Positions 1-10,450 are shown, counted from the stretch's first letter. The stretch: DNA of 64,000 nucleotides from an uncultured Clostridia bacterium (GCA_934157035.1 CAKPHG010000001.1:248001-312000); one strand, 5' to 3'. Program-made: numbers and translations. Notes: a model not told the origin generated them from the letters alone.

Positions 1-73
1 TTATAAAAGCATATACTATAGCTATTGCAACTATATTAACCATTAAAATTGTTATTATAAAACCTATACTCAT
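1..73 (-). CDS. Start of a small membrane protein, cut by the window edge
   Basis: Only the first 24 codons are present, beginning MSIGFIITILMVNIVA and almost wholly hydrophobic, so this is a membrane segment or signal anchor. The start is ATG at 73 with an AAGGAGA site at 82-88, inside the last codons of mutL, so it is translationally coupled to mutL. The family cannot be told from this fragment. It is not the usual miaA that follows mutL in many Firmicutes. Confidence 0.55.
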   Translation of the reverse strand, partial: MSIGFIITILMVNIVAIAIVYAFI

Positions 74-77
74 ATTT

Positions 78-2312
78 TTATCTCCTTGAAAATTTCTTTT
101 CTATATCTGTTTTTGTCATTTTTATAGCTGTTGGTCTTCCATGTGGACAAGTGAATGGATTTGGCAATATTAATAGTTCCCTCATTAAGCTATCTACTTC
201 TTCTTTTGAAAGTGCCATATTAGCTTTTACTGCTGCTTTACAAGCAACTGTTGCTATAAATTTTTCTTCTACTTCTTGTTTTGCTGTTCTTGCTACTGTA
301 TTTATTTCATCAAGTGTCTCTAAAAATAGCTCTTTTGTATCCAATTCTAAGCATATATTAGGCACTCCCATTAATTTTATTGTATTTTCTCCAAATTCCT
401 CTAGCATAAATCCTGCTTTTCTAAACATTTCCATATTTTCTTTTGCTATATCCATTTCTTTATGTGTTAATGTTATAATATCAGGAAGTAACATTAATTG
501 AGAATCTTTTTCTCCGTCTTTATAATAATTTTCTTTTACTTTTTCATACATAATTCTTTCATGTGCTGCATGCTGATCTATAATATAAAGTTCTTTATCA
601 AGTTCTATTATTATATATGTTGAAAATGCTATACCTATAAATTTATATGGTGGTATAGTTTGCTCTTCTTTATTAAACATAGATAAATTTTCACCTGTTG
701 CAACTTCCATTTCTGTCATTTTGTATTCTTCATCATCTTCTTTAACTTCTGTTTTTTCCTCTATTGGTGCCTTTCCGAATACAGATGTATACATATCCTC
801 AAATTTTTCTTCTGTTTCTTTTGCTTCATCTTCGCTTTTTCTTATTTCTTCTACGTTTATTACTTGTGTATTTTCATCTTTTGAAACTTGAGCTAACTCT
901 TGTTTCATTTCTTCTGTAATTATTTTTGTTTCTTGCATATCTTCATTTGGCACATCTACTCTTATTGTATTTTCAGTTACAGATTCTTTTTCGTCTTCTT
1001 TTTTATTTGCTTGTATACCTTCTCTATACTCTTCTACACTGTTTTTCATTTGAGCCATTTTTTCCATAATGTTATCAAAATTATTAGTAGTCTCTTGTAT
1101 TGGTGTTAAGTTTAATTTTCTTGTTTGATATAATTCTTCAATCATAGTAGGTTTTTCTGCTTCTTGTTTTTCTTCATTCTTATGTAATAATTTTGCAAAC
1201 AACCCCTTTGATTCTTTTTCTTCTGTTTTTTCAGTGCTTTTTTCTACTTCTTTATTTTCTAAATTAAATGTATATGATGGTATTTTATTTGTAAATGTTT
1301 CTTTTTCTGTATCTTTTACTAAATCATTTTTTAATAATGTATCTTTTATTGCGTGATATACTGCTTTAAAAACTTTTTGTTCTTCTTCGAATCTTACTTC
1401 TAACTTAGCTGGATGTACATTTACATCTACTTTTTGAGGATTTATTTCTAAGTTTAATACTAAAAATCCAAATTTTCCAACAGTTATCATTCCTTTAAAG
1501 CCTTGTTCTGCACTGCTAGTTAAAGTTTTATCTTTTATATATCTTTTATTTACAAAGAAAAGTTGATTTGCACGATTTGAACGAGAAATTGATGGCTTTC
1601 CTATTACTCCTGTTACTTTTATATCATCATATTCATAATTTACATCTAATACATTTTCTGCAATTTCTTTTCCATAAATATTGTATATAACATCCTTTAA
1701 TTCCCCATTACCTGATGTTTGAATTATTGTTCTTCCAGAACTTATTAATTTTATAGCTATTTCTGGATGAATTAATGCTATTCTAGTAATTACATCTTCT
1801 ATGTAACCACCTTCTGTGAAATCTTTTTTCAAAAATTTATAACGTACAGGAGTATTATAGAATAAATTTTCTACTACTATTGTCGTTCCGTTTGGACATC
1901 CTGTTTCTTGTTTTTCAATAACATTTCCACCTTCAACAACAACCCTATATCCTGTTTCGTTATCTAATGTTTTAGATTTCATATCGACTCTAGCAATAGC
2001 TGCTATACTAGCCAATGCTTCTCCTCTAAATCCCATAGATTTCACATTCTCTAAATCATCTGCTGTTCTTATTTTACTTGTTGCATGTCTTTCAAATGCA
2101 ATTTCCATATCATCTGGCATTATTCCTTTTCCATTGTCTGTTATACGGATATATGAAATTCCACCGTTTTTTACTTCAACATTTATATTTGTTGATCCTG
2201 CATCTATTGAATTTTCTACTAACTCTTTTACAACAGAAGCTGGTCTTTCAATTACTTCTCCTGCTGCTATCTTATTAATTGTTAAATCATCTAATAATAC
2301 TATATTTCCCAC
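78..2312 (-). CDS. mutL: DNA mismatch repair protein MutL
   Basis: MutL couples mismatch recognition by MutS to strand removal. The N-terminal GHKL ATPase is clear: the motifs NSIDAGST, DNGKGI and GFRGEAL lie in the first 100 residues. A Lys/Glu-rich, low-complexity linker spans roughly residues 340-560. The C-terminal endonuclease and dimerisation domain has DQHAAHERIMYE and a CPHGRP motif near the end, as in metal-dependent nicking MutL of bacteria without MutH. At 744 aa it is longer than usual because of the linker. The start is GTG at 2312 behind GGAGG. No mutS is in the window. Confidence 0.95.
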   Translation of the reverse strand: MGNIVLLDDLTINKIAAGEVIERPASVVKELVENSIDAGSTNINVEVKNGGISYIRITDNGKGIMPDDMEIAFERHATSKIRTADDLENVKSMGFRGEALASIAAIARVDMKSKTLDNETGYRVVVEGGNVIEKQETGCPNGTTIVVENLFYNTPVRYKFLKKDFTEGGYIEDVITRIALIHPEIAIKLISSGRTIIQTSGNGELKDVIYNIYGKEIAENVLDVNYEYDDIKVTGVIGKPSISRSNRANQLFFVNKRYIKDKTLTSSAEQGFKGMITVGKFGFLVLNLEINPQKVDVNVHPAKLEVRFEEEQKVFKAVYHAIKDTLLKNDLVKDTEKETFTNKIPSYTFNLENKEVEKSTEKTEEKESKGLFAKLLHKNEEKQEAEKPTMIEELYQTRKLNLTPIQETTNNFDNIMEKMAQMKNSVEEYREGIQANKKEDEKESVTENTIRVDVPNEDMQETKIITEEMKQELAQVSKDENTQVINVEEIRKSEDEAKETEEKFEDMYTSVFGKAPIEEKTEVKEDDEEYKMTEMEVATGENLSMFNKEEQTIPPYKFIGIAFSTYIIIELDKELYIIDQHAAHERIMYEKVKENYYKDGEKDSQLMLLPDIITLTHKEMDIAKENMEMFRKAGFMLEEFGENTIKLMGVPNICLELDTKELFLETLDEINTVARTAKQEVEEKFIATVACKAAVKANMALSKEEVDSLMRELLILPNPFTCPHGRPTAIKMTKTDIEKKFSRR

Positions 2313-2531
2313 GTTTTTTCCTCCGTTTACTCTCTACTTTTTTAGAATTATATCATTAATTGTTTTATTTTGTATAGTTTTTTGAAAAAAAAATAAGAAA
2401 AAACTATTGTAACACTTTTTTCTTTTTAGAATAGTATATACCATACAAAAGAACAAAAGCGTAATGATACGCATAATTAATATTCTAAGTTATTTTTAGA
2501 ATATTAAAATTTATATAGGAGGTACTTATAA

Positions 2532-2642
2532 ATGGGAAATTGTTGTGGTAACAGTGAAATTCTTTGGTTTATTATCCTATTTCTATTGCTTTTCTGTGGC
2601 TGTGGAAACAATAATTGTGGTTGTAGCAACGGATGTTGCTAG
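2532..2642 (+). CDS. Tiny Cys/Gly-rich membrane peptide (36 aa)
   Basis: The ORF has an excellent TAGGAGG site and starts with ATG. The product has a short polar start with a Cys-Cys pair, about 12 hydrophobic residues (positions 9-21), then a Cys/Gly/Asn-rich tail ending in Cys-Cys. Eight of 36 residues are cysteine. It resembles the small high-cysteine, chorion-like peptides annotated in clostridial genomes. The function is unknown; a role in the spore coat or envelope is a guess from composition. The next gene is a paralogue in the same transcription unit. Confidence 0.7.
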   Translation: MGNCCGNSEILWFIILFLLLFCGCGNNNCGCSNGCC

Positions 2643-2697
2643 TTTCTCTTAGCCAAACAAAAAAATTCAAAGTAAACTTTGAAAGGAGGGAAATATT

Positions 2698-2829
2698 ATG
2701 CCAGAAAATAGAGGTTGCGGATGCGGATGCGGCGGTTTCGGAAATGGATGTGACTGCATTTGGATTATAATCATATTAATATTAATATTCTGCTGCTGTG
2801 GAAATAACAATGGTTGTGGATGCTGCTAG
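2698..2829 (+). CDS. Tiny Cys/Gly-rich membrane peptide (43 aa), paralogue of the preceding gene
   Basis: It has a strong GAAAGGAGGG ribosome site seven bases before ATG. The peptide starts with alternating Gly-Cys residues, then about 11 aliphatic residues (positions 26-36), then CCCGNNNGCGCC at the end. It carries twelve cysteines in 43 residues. It shares its plan (Cys/Gly head, hydrophobic core, GNNN-containing Cys tail) with the peptide 55 bases upstream, so the two are a duplicated pair. The shared terminator follows immediately. Function unknown. Confidence 0.7.
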   Translation: MPENRGCGCGCGGFGNGCDCIWIIIILILIFCCCGNNNGCGCC

Positions 2830-2850
2830 AATTTAATTCTTCAAACATAA

Positions 2851-2880
2851 AAAGCGATAGATTTTCTATCGCTTTTATTA
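2851..2880 (+). terminator. Terminator of the Cys-rich peptide pair
   Basis: Inverted repeat AAAGCGATAG / CTATCGCTTT with a four-base loop followed by T-rich sequence. It can also serve the convergent flavoprotein gene. Confidence 0.85.
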
Positions 2881-2930
2881 TTTAAACAATAAATTAAAAA
2901 ACATATAATCTAGCTTTTGTAAATATGTCT

Positions 2931-4196
<1,266 letters not shown>

Positions 4197-4278
4197 TTTT
4201 TCTCCTCCTTAAGTCAACTACAAACTAGATTCAAAAGAATTAAATTTTTAAGTTTGTTCCTATTTTCAATTATTTTTT

Positions 4279-5046
4279 TCAAGTCCGTCCCTTTTGTTCC
4301 GGATTCGGAACGAAAAAGTCCGTCCCTATTGTTCTTTTTACTAAGTTATATATATATTCTTGTCCTATTTTTCCTACTTTTTTATCATATTCTTCTCCTA
4401 GTAATAAATTATCTGATAAAACACGAATTCCAATTGTAGGTATATTAAATTTTAATCCCATTTGATATGTGCCTACTGTTTCCATGTCTTCACATAGTAT
4501 ATTATAATTTTCAGAAAGCCATAATAACCTATCTTTTTCAGCATTCCAAACATCTCCGCTTCCCATTGTACCTACTACATAAGAAAGTCCTTGTTTTTTT
4601 GCCTCTTCTTTAGCCATTTCTATAAGAGTATTATCTGCTTTTAATATAACTAATTCGTCTATTCCTTCTTTAAATGTTTTTAATTCCCAGTCTAATGAAT
4701 TGCTTCCTTTTCCTTCTTCTTTATATGGTGTTTGAAATGAATTTATATTAATGCAACTTTGTCCTATTACAAAGTCTCCTTTGTGAACATTTTTTGTAAT
4801 TCCTCCTGCAACACCTTGGTTTATTATAATGCAAGGTAAAAAATTTGTTATTCCAATTACAGTTGCTGCTGTGACATTTATTAGCCCTACTTGTGTTTTA
4901 GACAAAATTATTGGATATTCATCTATTTTCCCTTTGTAGAAAATATACCCATACAAATTTATTTCTTCTATTTCATTCATTTTTCCTTTAATAAATGCAA
5001 TTTCATCCTCCATTGCACCTTGTATTAGTATTGGTCTTTGCTCCAT
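4279..5046 (-). CDS. MTA/SAH nucleosidase-like protein with repeat-derived C terminus
   Basis: A nucleoside phosphorylase fold protein of the 5'-methylthioadenosine/S-adenosylhomocysteine nucleosidase group. It shows QGAMEDEI at the N terminus (catalytic-type Glu), INQGVAGG in the middle, and CEDMETVGTYQ plus RVLSDN towards the end, the usual substrate and purine-binding motifs. It would recycle methylthioadenosine or SAH to adenine. The last 16 or so residues (after LVKRTI) are read from a GTCCGTCCC repeat element rather than from family sequence. It follows the methionine-gamma-lyase-like gene by 13 bases, which suggests a small sulfur-metabolism operon. Confidence 0.8.
   Translation of the reverse strand: MEQRPILIQGAMEDEIAFIKGKMNEIEEINLYGYIFYKGKIDEYPIILSKTQVGLINVTAATVIGITNFLPCIIINQGVAGGITKNVHKGDFVIGQSCININSFQTPYKEEGKGSNSLDWELKTFKEGIDELVILKADNTLIEMAKEEAKKQGLSYVVGTMGSGDVWNAEKDRLLWLSENYNILCEDMETVGTYQMGLKFNIPTIGIRVLSDNLLLGEEYDKKVGKIGQEYIYNLVKRTIGTDFFVPNPEQKGRT
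4281..4334. repeat. GGGACGGG-family repeat, copy inside the nucleosidase C terminus
   Basis: A 19-base direct repeat, AAGTCCGTCCCTTTTGTTC at 4281-4299 and again at 4316-4334 with one mismatch, flanks a small hairpin GTTCCG-GATT-CGGAAC at 4296-4311. The element encodes the last residues of the nucleosidase. Confidence 0.75.
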
Positions 5047-5059
5047 CTTTGTTTCTTCC

Positions 5060-6307
5060 TTATTCCATTATATTTTGTATTGCTTTTAATACTCCTAATT
5101 TTCCATATTCAAATGTAAGTCCACCTTGCATAAATGCAATATAAGGTTCACGTATTGGTCCATCACAAGAAAGTTCTATTGAAGAACCTTGTGTAAATGC
5201 TCCTGCAGCCATAATAACTTGATCAGTATAACCTGGCATGTCCCATGGCATAGGAATTGAGTTTGAATCTACTGGTGAGCCCATTTGTATTCCCTGACAA
5301 TATTTTATTAGTTTTTCTTTATCCTTAAAAATAATGTTTTGAACTATATCTGCTCTTTTACTCTCTGCCTTTGGTTCTACTTCATAACCTAACTCTTCTA
5401 GCATTTTACTTGCAAATACGGCTGTTTTTAAACTTGAAGCTACAACTGATGGAGCTAAAAATAGTCCTTGTAAAATTGATTTGTTTATTCCTAAAGTTGG
5501 TCCAACTTCTTTTCCCTCACCTGGTGCAGTTAATCTTTGAGCGACTAAATCTACTAAATCTCTTCTTCCTACGACATATGCTCCATTTGGTGCTATACCT
5601 CCACCTAAATTTTTTATAAGTGAGCCTACTGTAATATCTGCTCCTACTTCTATTGGTTCTTTAGTTGTAACAAATTCACAATAACAGTTATCTATCATTA
5701 CTATTACACTTTTATCTATTTCTTTAATTAATTTTATAACTTTTTCTAGTTTATCTATTGTAATGCTCTTTCTAGTAGAATATCCTTTAGAACGTTGAAT
5801 TTCTATTAATTTTACATTTCCTTGTTTTAATCTTTGTTCTATTTTTTCATAGTCAAAATCATCATTTATTAAATCAATTTGCTCATATTTTACATTATAA
5901 GATTTAAGTGATGCAGGGTTATCTACAATTCCAATAACTTCGTCTAATGTATCGTAGGGCTTTCCTGTAATACTAAGCATTACATCATTTGGTCTTAAAA
6001 GTCCAAATAATGTTACAGTTAAAGCATGTGTTCCTGAAATAAATTGACTTCTAACTAAACTATCTTCAGCTTTAAAAATATTGGCAAATACTTTTTCTAT
6101 TGTATCTCTACCAATATCTCCATAACCATAACCTGTTGTACTTCCAAAGTGCATTTCTGAAATTTGATTTTCTTGAAACGCTTTTAATACTTTTAAACTA
6201 TTTTGTGTGCAAGTTTCATCTATTTGTTTAAATATATTTTCCACATCTTTTTCTACTTTTGTTGATAACTCTTCTATTTTTTTACTTATTCCAAACTCTT
6301 CGTACAT
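5060..6307 (-). CDS. Methionine gamma-lyase family PLP enzyme (YnbB-like)
   Basis: A 415-aa fold-type I PLP enzyme of the family once called aluminium-resistance protein. GSTTGYGYGDIGRDTIE is near residue 60, FISGTHAL carries the cofactor-phosphate region, MIDNCYCEF provides the Asp that binds the pyridine nitrogen, and GSLIKNLGGGIAPNGAY contains the Schiff-base Lys. The C terminus, with PGYTDQVIMAAGAFTQGSSIELS, is family-typical. Substrate is probably a sulfur amino acid but unproven. Its position near mutL is reminiscent of the mutL-miaA-hfq-ynbB neighbourhood of bacilli. Confidence 0.85.
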   Translation of the reverse strand: MYEEFGISKKIEELSTKVEKDVENIFKQIDETCTQNSLKVLKAFQENQISEMHFGSTTGYGYGDIGRDTIEKVFANIFKAEDSLVRSQFISGTHALTVTLFGLLRPNDVMLSITGKPYDTLDEVIGIVDNPASLKSYNVKYEQIDLINDDFDYEKIEQRLKQGNVKLIEIQRSKGYSTRKSITIDKLEKVIKLIKEIDKSVIVMIDNCYCEFVTTKEPIEVGADITVGSLIKNLGGGIAPNGAYVVGRRDLVDLVAQRLTAPGEGKEVGPTLGINKSILQGLFLAPSVVASSLKTAVFASKMLEELGYEVEPKAESKRADIVQNIIFKDKEKLIKYCQGIQMGSPVDSNSIPMPWDMPGYTDQVIMAAGAFTQGSSIELSCDGPIREPYIAFMQGGLTFEYGKLGVLKAIQNIME

Positions 6308-6501
6308 TTATTTTCTCTCCTTTTAAATTACTTTTATATTATAGCATTTTTATATTTATTATTCAACTGAATTTATATAAAACAAACTTTATTATTTTCT
6401 TACAATTTCTTTTTTAATATTCTGTAAAAAAATATATTCTTTAGTTGACCTTTACATTATTTTATGGTAGTATAAATTTAGTAGTAAAGGTGGTGTTTAT
6501 T

Positions 6502-6651
6502 ATGGATACAGAATCTAAAAAAGAAATTGAAATTGTTTCTGGCAACGGAAAAGATTTAAATATTTCTCCTGTTTATGACCATATTGATATAGAAAAACCA
6601 ATTATTGAAAAAGAAAAGAAAAAAATTATAATTCCACAAGAAAAAAAATAA
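6502..6651 (+). CDS. Hypothetical 49-aa charged protein
   Basis: The ATG at 6502 follows AAGGTGGTG. An upstream in-frame extension starting at 6445 has no ribosome site. The product is hydrophilic, with a central NISPVYDHIDIEKP segment and a Lys-rich tail. No motif is recognised. It ends in a bidirectional terminator shared with the convergent ssb gene. Confidence 0.6.
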   Translation: MDTESKKEIEIVSGNGKDLNISPVYDHIDIEKPIIEKEKKKIIIPQEKK

Positions 6652-6683
6652 TTGCTAATTTAAAAATTAGCAATTATTTTTTT
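6642..6683. terminator. Bidirectional terminator between the 49-aa gene and ssb
   Basis: Long inverted repeat AATAATTGCTAATT / AATTAGCAATTATT with an A-run on one side and a T-run on the other, so it can stop transcription from both strands. Confidence 0.85.
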
Positions 6684-7370
6684 CTACATAGCTTCTTTAT
6701 TTTCTTCATTATTTGTATCTTCTGCTTGATCAACAACTTCTAAGCTTGCAACAGAAACTTCATACGCTACTTTTATTTCTGTTGTTCCATCTTCATGTTT
6801 TTTCTCATATTGTCTAGATTGAACTCTACCTATAACTCTTACTTCTGTTCCAACTGGAATGTTTTCACAAAATCTAGCATTTCTTCCCCATGCTATACAT
6901 GGTATGTAATCTGATTTATTATATGCTCTATTTACTGCAAGTAATACATCTGCTATTTCTCTTCCAAATGGTGTTTTTCTATAAATTGGTTTTTTACAAA
7001 TAAAACCATCTAGAATTACCTCATTTGATGCATTTTCCTTACTTGGTTTAAATTCTTCTTCTTCATCATTTATAAATTTAATTTCTTTTGCAAATACAGT
7101 TAAGACTAATCTATTTTTTTCATTTTCAAAACTATTGTAAGAACGGAATTGTCCTTCAATAACGACATTTTTTCCTATGTCTAATGTATCTTCTAATAGT
7201 AATCTTTCTGATATTGTAATTGGAATATTATCTGCATTTCCACTTAAACGTGGTACACTTAAATCAAATATGTAAAATTTTTCCCCATAAATTTCGTGAC
7301 TAAATCTTTTTTCACTTGTTACTTTTCCAACTAAAACTAATTGGTTGTTTTCTGAATAATTTGTATTCAA
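6684..7370 (-). CDS. Single-stranded DNA-binding protein with two OB folds
   Basis: A 228-aa protein made of two SSB-like OB domains. The first covers about residues 8-100 (NQLVLVGKVTSEKRF onwards). The second covers about residues 115-215, with the clearer SSB core (NEVILDGFICKKPIYRKTP, then IPCIAWGRNARF and VRVIGRVQSRQYE). It lacks the acidic DIPF tail of the main replication SSB, so it is probably an auxiliary SSB. The start is TTG at 7370 behind GGGGAGG. It has no operon partner and is closed by a convergent terminator. Confidence 0.75.
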   Translation of the reverse strand: MNTNYSENNQLVLVGKVTSEKRFSHEIYGEKFYIFDLSVPRLSGNADNIPITISERLLLEDTLDIGKNVVIEGQFRSYNSFENEKNRLVLTVFAKEIKFINDEEEEFKPSKENASNEVILDGFICKKPIYRKTPFGREIADVLLAVNRAYNKSDYIPCIAWGRNARFCENIPVGTEVRVIGRVQSRQYEKKHEDGTTEIKVAYEVSVASLEVVDQAEDTNNEENKEAM

Positions 7371-7551
7371 TTTCTTTTCCTCCCCTTAATTGTTTCTCTC
7401 AATTTATTTTATTCCTTTTGTTTTTCTTTTAGAATGTTTTCTTATAAAATCTATTATACTACCTTTTTTTGGTTTTGTCTACATAAAAAGTTAATTTTTC
7501 CATTTTTTTATTTTATAACACCTAGTTTTACTTGTTTTTCTTATATTTTAT

Positions 7552-8031
7552 TTATATTATTTTTCCATAAAGTATTAAAATAGTAATTAAAAACATTGTG
7601 CATTCTACATTTTCATAAATAGGCATTTTAATTTCTTGTGGTTCAATAATTTTGCCATCTATATCTTGTATTGCTCTTTGAATACATATTATTATTTCTT
7701 CATCTTCTACTGAAGAAGTTGTTATTGTCGCTTTAGAGTTAAAACCGTACGTTATTATATTTGCTTTTATATTTTTTAACATGTTTAAATTTTCCTTTAT
7801 ATCTGTATTAACAATTAGATAGTTTGTTTTTTCTATTAGTTTTTTTAAATTTTCTTCATCTTTAAATTTTCTCGTAAGTAAAATAGTTTCAAAGTGTATA
7901 TTCTTTATATTTTCTATATTTTTTTCTTTTATATTAAATAAATTTTCCTCTTTTATCTCTAAACAATCTTTTATTTTTTTATTTATAGACTTTTCTACAT
8001 TTTCATTAATTACAATTCCTATAAATGGCAT
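7552..8031 (-). CDS. Hypothetical protein with a Mur-ligase-like C-terminal segment
   Basis: A 159-aa protein. The segment NTDIKENLNMLKNIKANIITYGFNSKATITTSS resembles the ITYG...ATI stretch seen near the end of Mur-ligase-type proteins. The end is hydrophobic (MFLITILILYGKII) and may be a short membrane anchor. No catalytic motif is present, so no function is assigned. ATG at 8031 follows AAGGAG. It lies 49 bases downstream of the deacetylase on the same strand, probably in one operon. Confidence 0.55.
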   Translation of the reverse strand: MPFIGIVINENVEKSINKKIKDCLEIKEENLFNIKEKNIENIKNIHFETILLTRKFKDEENLKKLIEKTNYLIVNTDIKENLNMLKNIKANIITYGFNSKATITTSSVEDEEIIICIQRAIQDIDGKIIEPQEIKMPIYENVECTMFLITILILYGKII

Positions 8032-8080
8032 TTTTTTCTCCTTATTTATTTTCTAACTAGTATTTCCAAAATAAAATAGG

Positions 8081-8860
8081 TTATTCATTTTCTACCTTTT
8101 GTCTTTGTATTCCATTTACATCTATATAATAGTTATCTTTATATATTAATTCCGAAACTGTAACTATGTTATAACCTTTCTTCTTTATGTTTGTTATTAA
8201 CATATCTAAACTATCTGCTGTGTGTTTTGTTCCATTATGACTAAGTATTATACTTCCTGGTGTAAGTTTGTTTTCTAATCTTTTCCACATCTGTTCTCCT
8301 GTTAATCCTGAATAATCTAATGTATCTAAATTCCATTGTATTGTTTCACTATTTTGTGATTTTGCCGCTCTTATTACAGTATCATTATACTCACCATACG
8401 GTCCTCTATATAAATTAGTCTTTTTGCCAGTTATTTTTTCTATTTTTTCACTACACTTTTGTATTTGTTCTATATTCTTTTCCAGATTTAAATTATTTAC
8501 ATGTGGATGTGTATCTGAATGATTTCCTATTTCATGACCTGCTTCAGATATCTTCTTTACAGCTTCTGGATATTTTGTTACAAAATCTCCTACCATAAAA
8601 AAAGTAATATGAATATCATGTTTTTTTAATGTTTCTAATATAGAATCTATGTCATTTGCATCCCAAGCACAGTTCATTGTAAATGCCACTTCTTTTTCAC
8701 TTGTATCTACACTATAAATTGGAAGTTCTTTAGTAGATGCAGATGTTTGTATACTCGTGTCATTTTTGGTTATTGTAAAAGCCATTACAAATAAAATTAC
8801 AACTGTTCCAAGTGATATAAGATATGATCTTATTTTTGATTTATTAAATACTATAAACAT
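8081..8860 (-). CDS. Polysaccharide deacetylase, PdaB-like (spore)
   Basis: A 259-aa secreted or membrane-anchored NodB-domain enzyme. An N-terminal membrane segment covers residues 10-28. Catalytic motifs are FTMNCAWDANDI (the metal-site first motif, here in the divergent PdaB form), HEIGNHSDTHPH (metal-binding His-x3-His), and RGPYGEYND. A C-terminal SIILSHNG motif carries the last His. PdaB-like enzymes act on spore peptidoglycan. ATG at 8860 follows AGGAGG. Confidence 0.8.
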   Translation of the reverse strand: MFIVFNKSKIRSYLISLGTVVILFVMAFTITKNDTSIQTSASTKELPIYSVDTSEKEVAFTMNCAWDANDIDSILETLKKHDIHITFFMVGDFVTKYPEAVKKISEAGHEIGNHSDTHPHVNNLNLEKNIEQIQKCSEKIEKITGKKTNLYRGPYGEYNDTVIRAAKSQNSETIQWNLDTLDYSGLTGEQMWKRLENKLTPGSIILSHNGTKHTADSLDMLITNIKKKGYNIVTVSELIYKDNYYIDVNGIQRQKVENE

Positions 8861-8942
8861 ATTATAACCTCCTACCGTAAGCTACTTCATTTTATGCTTA
8901 TATTATAATGTTTATGATATTTTATAAATTAATATTTCTTTA

Positions 8943-8986
8943 AAAATAAAGTCATAATCACTAATTAGTGATTATGACTTTATTTT
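8943..8986. terminator. Perfect 44-base palindrome, terminator
   Basis: The two 22-base halves are exact reverse complements (centre CTAA|TTAG) and overlap the stop codon of the gene at 8985. It is bounded by A-rich and T-rich ends, so it probably terminates that minus-strand gene. Confidence 0.8.
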
Positions 8987-9398
8987 AATTATTTTCTACT
9001 AACATAGTTTCAAACGCAAACCCTCCTATTTTAGCGGTATCAATTATGTGTTCAAAACTATCTGGTTGTAAGTAATGATAAATTGCATTTGGAGATATAA
9101 GCTCTAAAAATGTAAGAACAGAACATTCATTAGATATGTCTATTCTTTCTATTTTTAAAGTAGTATTTCCATTAATGCAAAATTCCATAGAAATTGCAGT
9201 TTCTTTATCAACTGTAAATCTTTCTAAAAAACTGTTTTTTTCCTCGTTACCATTACAAGTTCTTTGAATTAAGAAATCTAAAAATTTCTTGCTAATTAAA
9301 AGAACTGTTGTTTCTGACTCTCTTACAACTGCCTTTGAAAAATTCAGAAAAACTTCTTCTGTTGTTCCTTTGATTTCAAATGTAATTTCTCTTTGCAT
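8985..9398 (-). CDS. Hypothetical 137-aa cytoplasmic protein
   Basis: ATG at 9398 follows a good AGGAGG site. The protein is soluble, beginning MQREITFEIKG, with no recognised motif, signal peptide or membrane segment. It stands alone between the deacetylase and murI, and its 3' end is folded into a perfect palindrome. Composition is like its neighbours. Confidence 0.6.
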   Translation of the reverse strand: MQREITFEIKGTTEEVFLNFSKAVVRESETTVLLISKKFLDFLIQRTCNGNEEKNSFLERFTVDKETAISMEFCINGNTTLKIERIDISNECSVLTFLELISPNAIYHYLQPDSFEHIIDTAKIGGFAFETMLVENN

Positions 9399-9505
9399 TT
9401 TTATCCTCCTAACAATTTTGTTTTAGGTTTACTTTATATTATTGCACTTGTCAATAAAAACATTTTATATCATATCAAACTTTATAATATTTTTCAACTA
9501 TTTGA

Positions 9506-10297
9506 TTATACTTTTCTTACTTTATTTTTGACCTCAGTACTTTTTAATAATTTTTCTGCTACATTTATAAAATTTGTTTCTATATCTGTTAAGAATATTT
9601 TATAATCTCCTTTATTATATTCATCATTTTGAATATTATTTATGTATAAAAGTTTTTTTAACGACTTACTAGTCTTCTCTCCTGTATTTATTATTTCAAC
9701 ATTTTTTGGTAGTTGTTTTTCTATTATATTTTTAAATAAAGGGTAATGTGTGCATCCTAGAATTAGAGAATCAATATTTTTAAAATCTTTTAGATATTCC
9801 TTTATTACTAATTTTGCTATTTCATTATCTGTCCACCCTTCTTCTGCCATTGGTGCTAAAAGTGGGCATGCTTTATTTTGAGTTCTAGCACCAGTTATTT
9901 GAGCTTCTATTGTATTTTCCCACCCTTTGCTTCTTATTGTTCCTACAGTCGCAATTACTCCTATATTTCTTATATTCTTATGTTCTTTTATGTAGTCCAC
10001 AGTGGGTTGTATAATTCCAATAATAGGTACTTTGTATATCTTACTTACTTCTTCTAATGCTTGTGATGTTGCTGTTCCACATGCTATAACTATACATTTC
10101 ACATTTTTGCTTATTAAAAAATCTATGCCCTTTTTCGTAAGTTTTATTATATTTTCTTTTGACTTATTTCCATAAGGAAAACTTTTTGTATCTCCTAAAT
10201 ATACAATATCTTCATTTGGATTCGTTTTTATCACTTCTTTTAAAACGGTTAACCCGCCTACTCCTGAATCAAACATTCCAATTGGTCTTTTATCCAT
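9506..10297 (-). CDS. murI: Glutamate racemase
   Basis: MurI interconverts L- and D-glutamate for peptidoglycan. The 263-aa protein has GMFDSGVGGLTV at the start, VIACGTATSQ with the first catalytic Cys, and LILGCTHYPLF with the second Cys and adjacent His. YLGDTKSFPYG is the substrate loop. Length is standard. ATG at 10297 follows AAGAGG. Together with murT/gatD in the window it belongs to cell-wall synthesis. Confidence 0.95.
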   Translation of the reverse strand: MDKRPIGMFDSGVGGLTVLKEVIKTNPNEDIVYLGDTKSFPYGNKSKENIIKLTKKGIDFLISKNVKCIVIACGTATSQALEEVSKIYKVPIIGIIQPTVDYIKEHKNIRNIGVIATVGTIRSKGWENTIEAQITGARTQNKACPLLAPMAEEGWTDNEIAKLVIKEYLKDFKNIDSLILGCTHYPLFKNIIEKQLPKNVEIINTGEKTSKSLKKLLYINNIQNDEYNKGDYKIFLTDIETNFINVAEKLLKSTEVKNKVRKV

Positions 10298-10450
10298 ATT
10301 CTTATTCCTCTTCTATTATTATTTAGCTTAAATTATATGTCATTTTTCGACTTATTACAACAAAATAATACACTATTTTATTCTCAATTTCATAATATAT
10401 ATTAAGATATATGCTTATATATTATTTTATTAGAAAAGAGGTATTTTATT

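Noticed and set aside
151..501. Plus-strand ORF of 116 codons inside mutL
   Set aside because: Antisense shadow of the mutL C-terminal domain; no ribosome site and low-complexity composition. The same applies to the other long opposite-strand ORFs over real genes (for example 19338-19913 over aspS and 26165-26740 over mfd).
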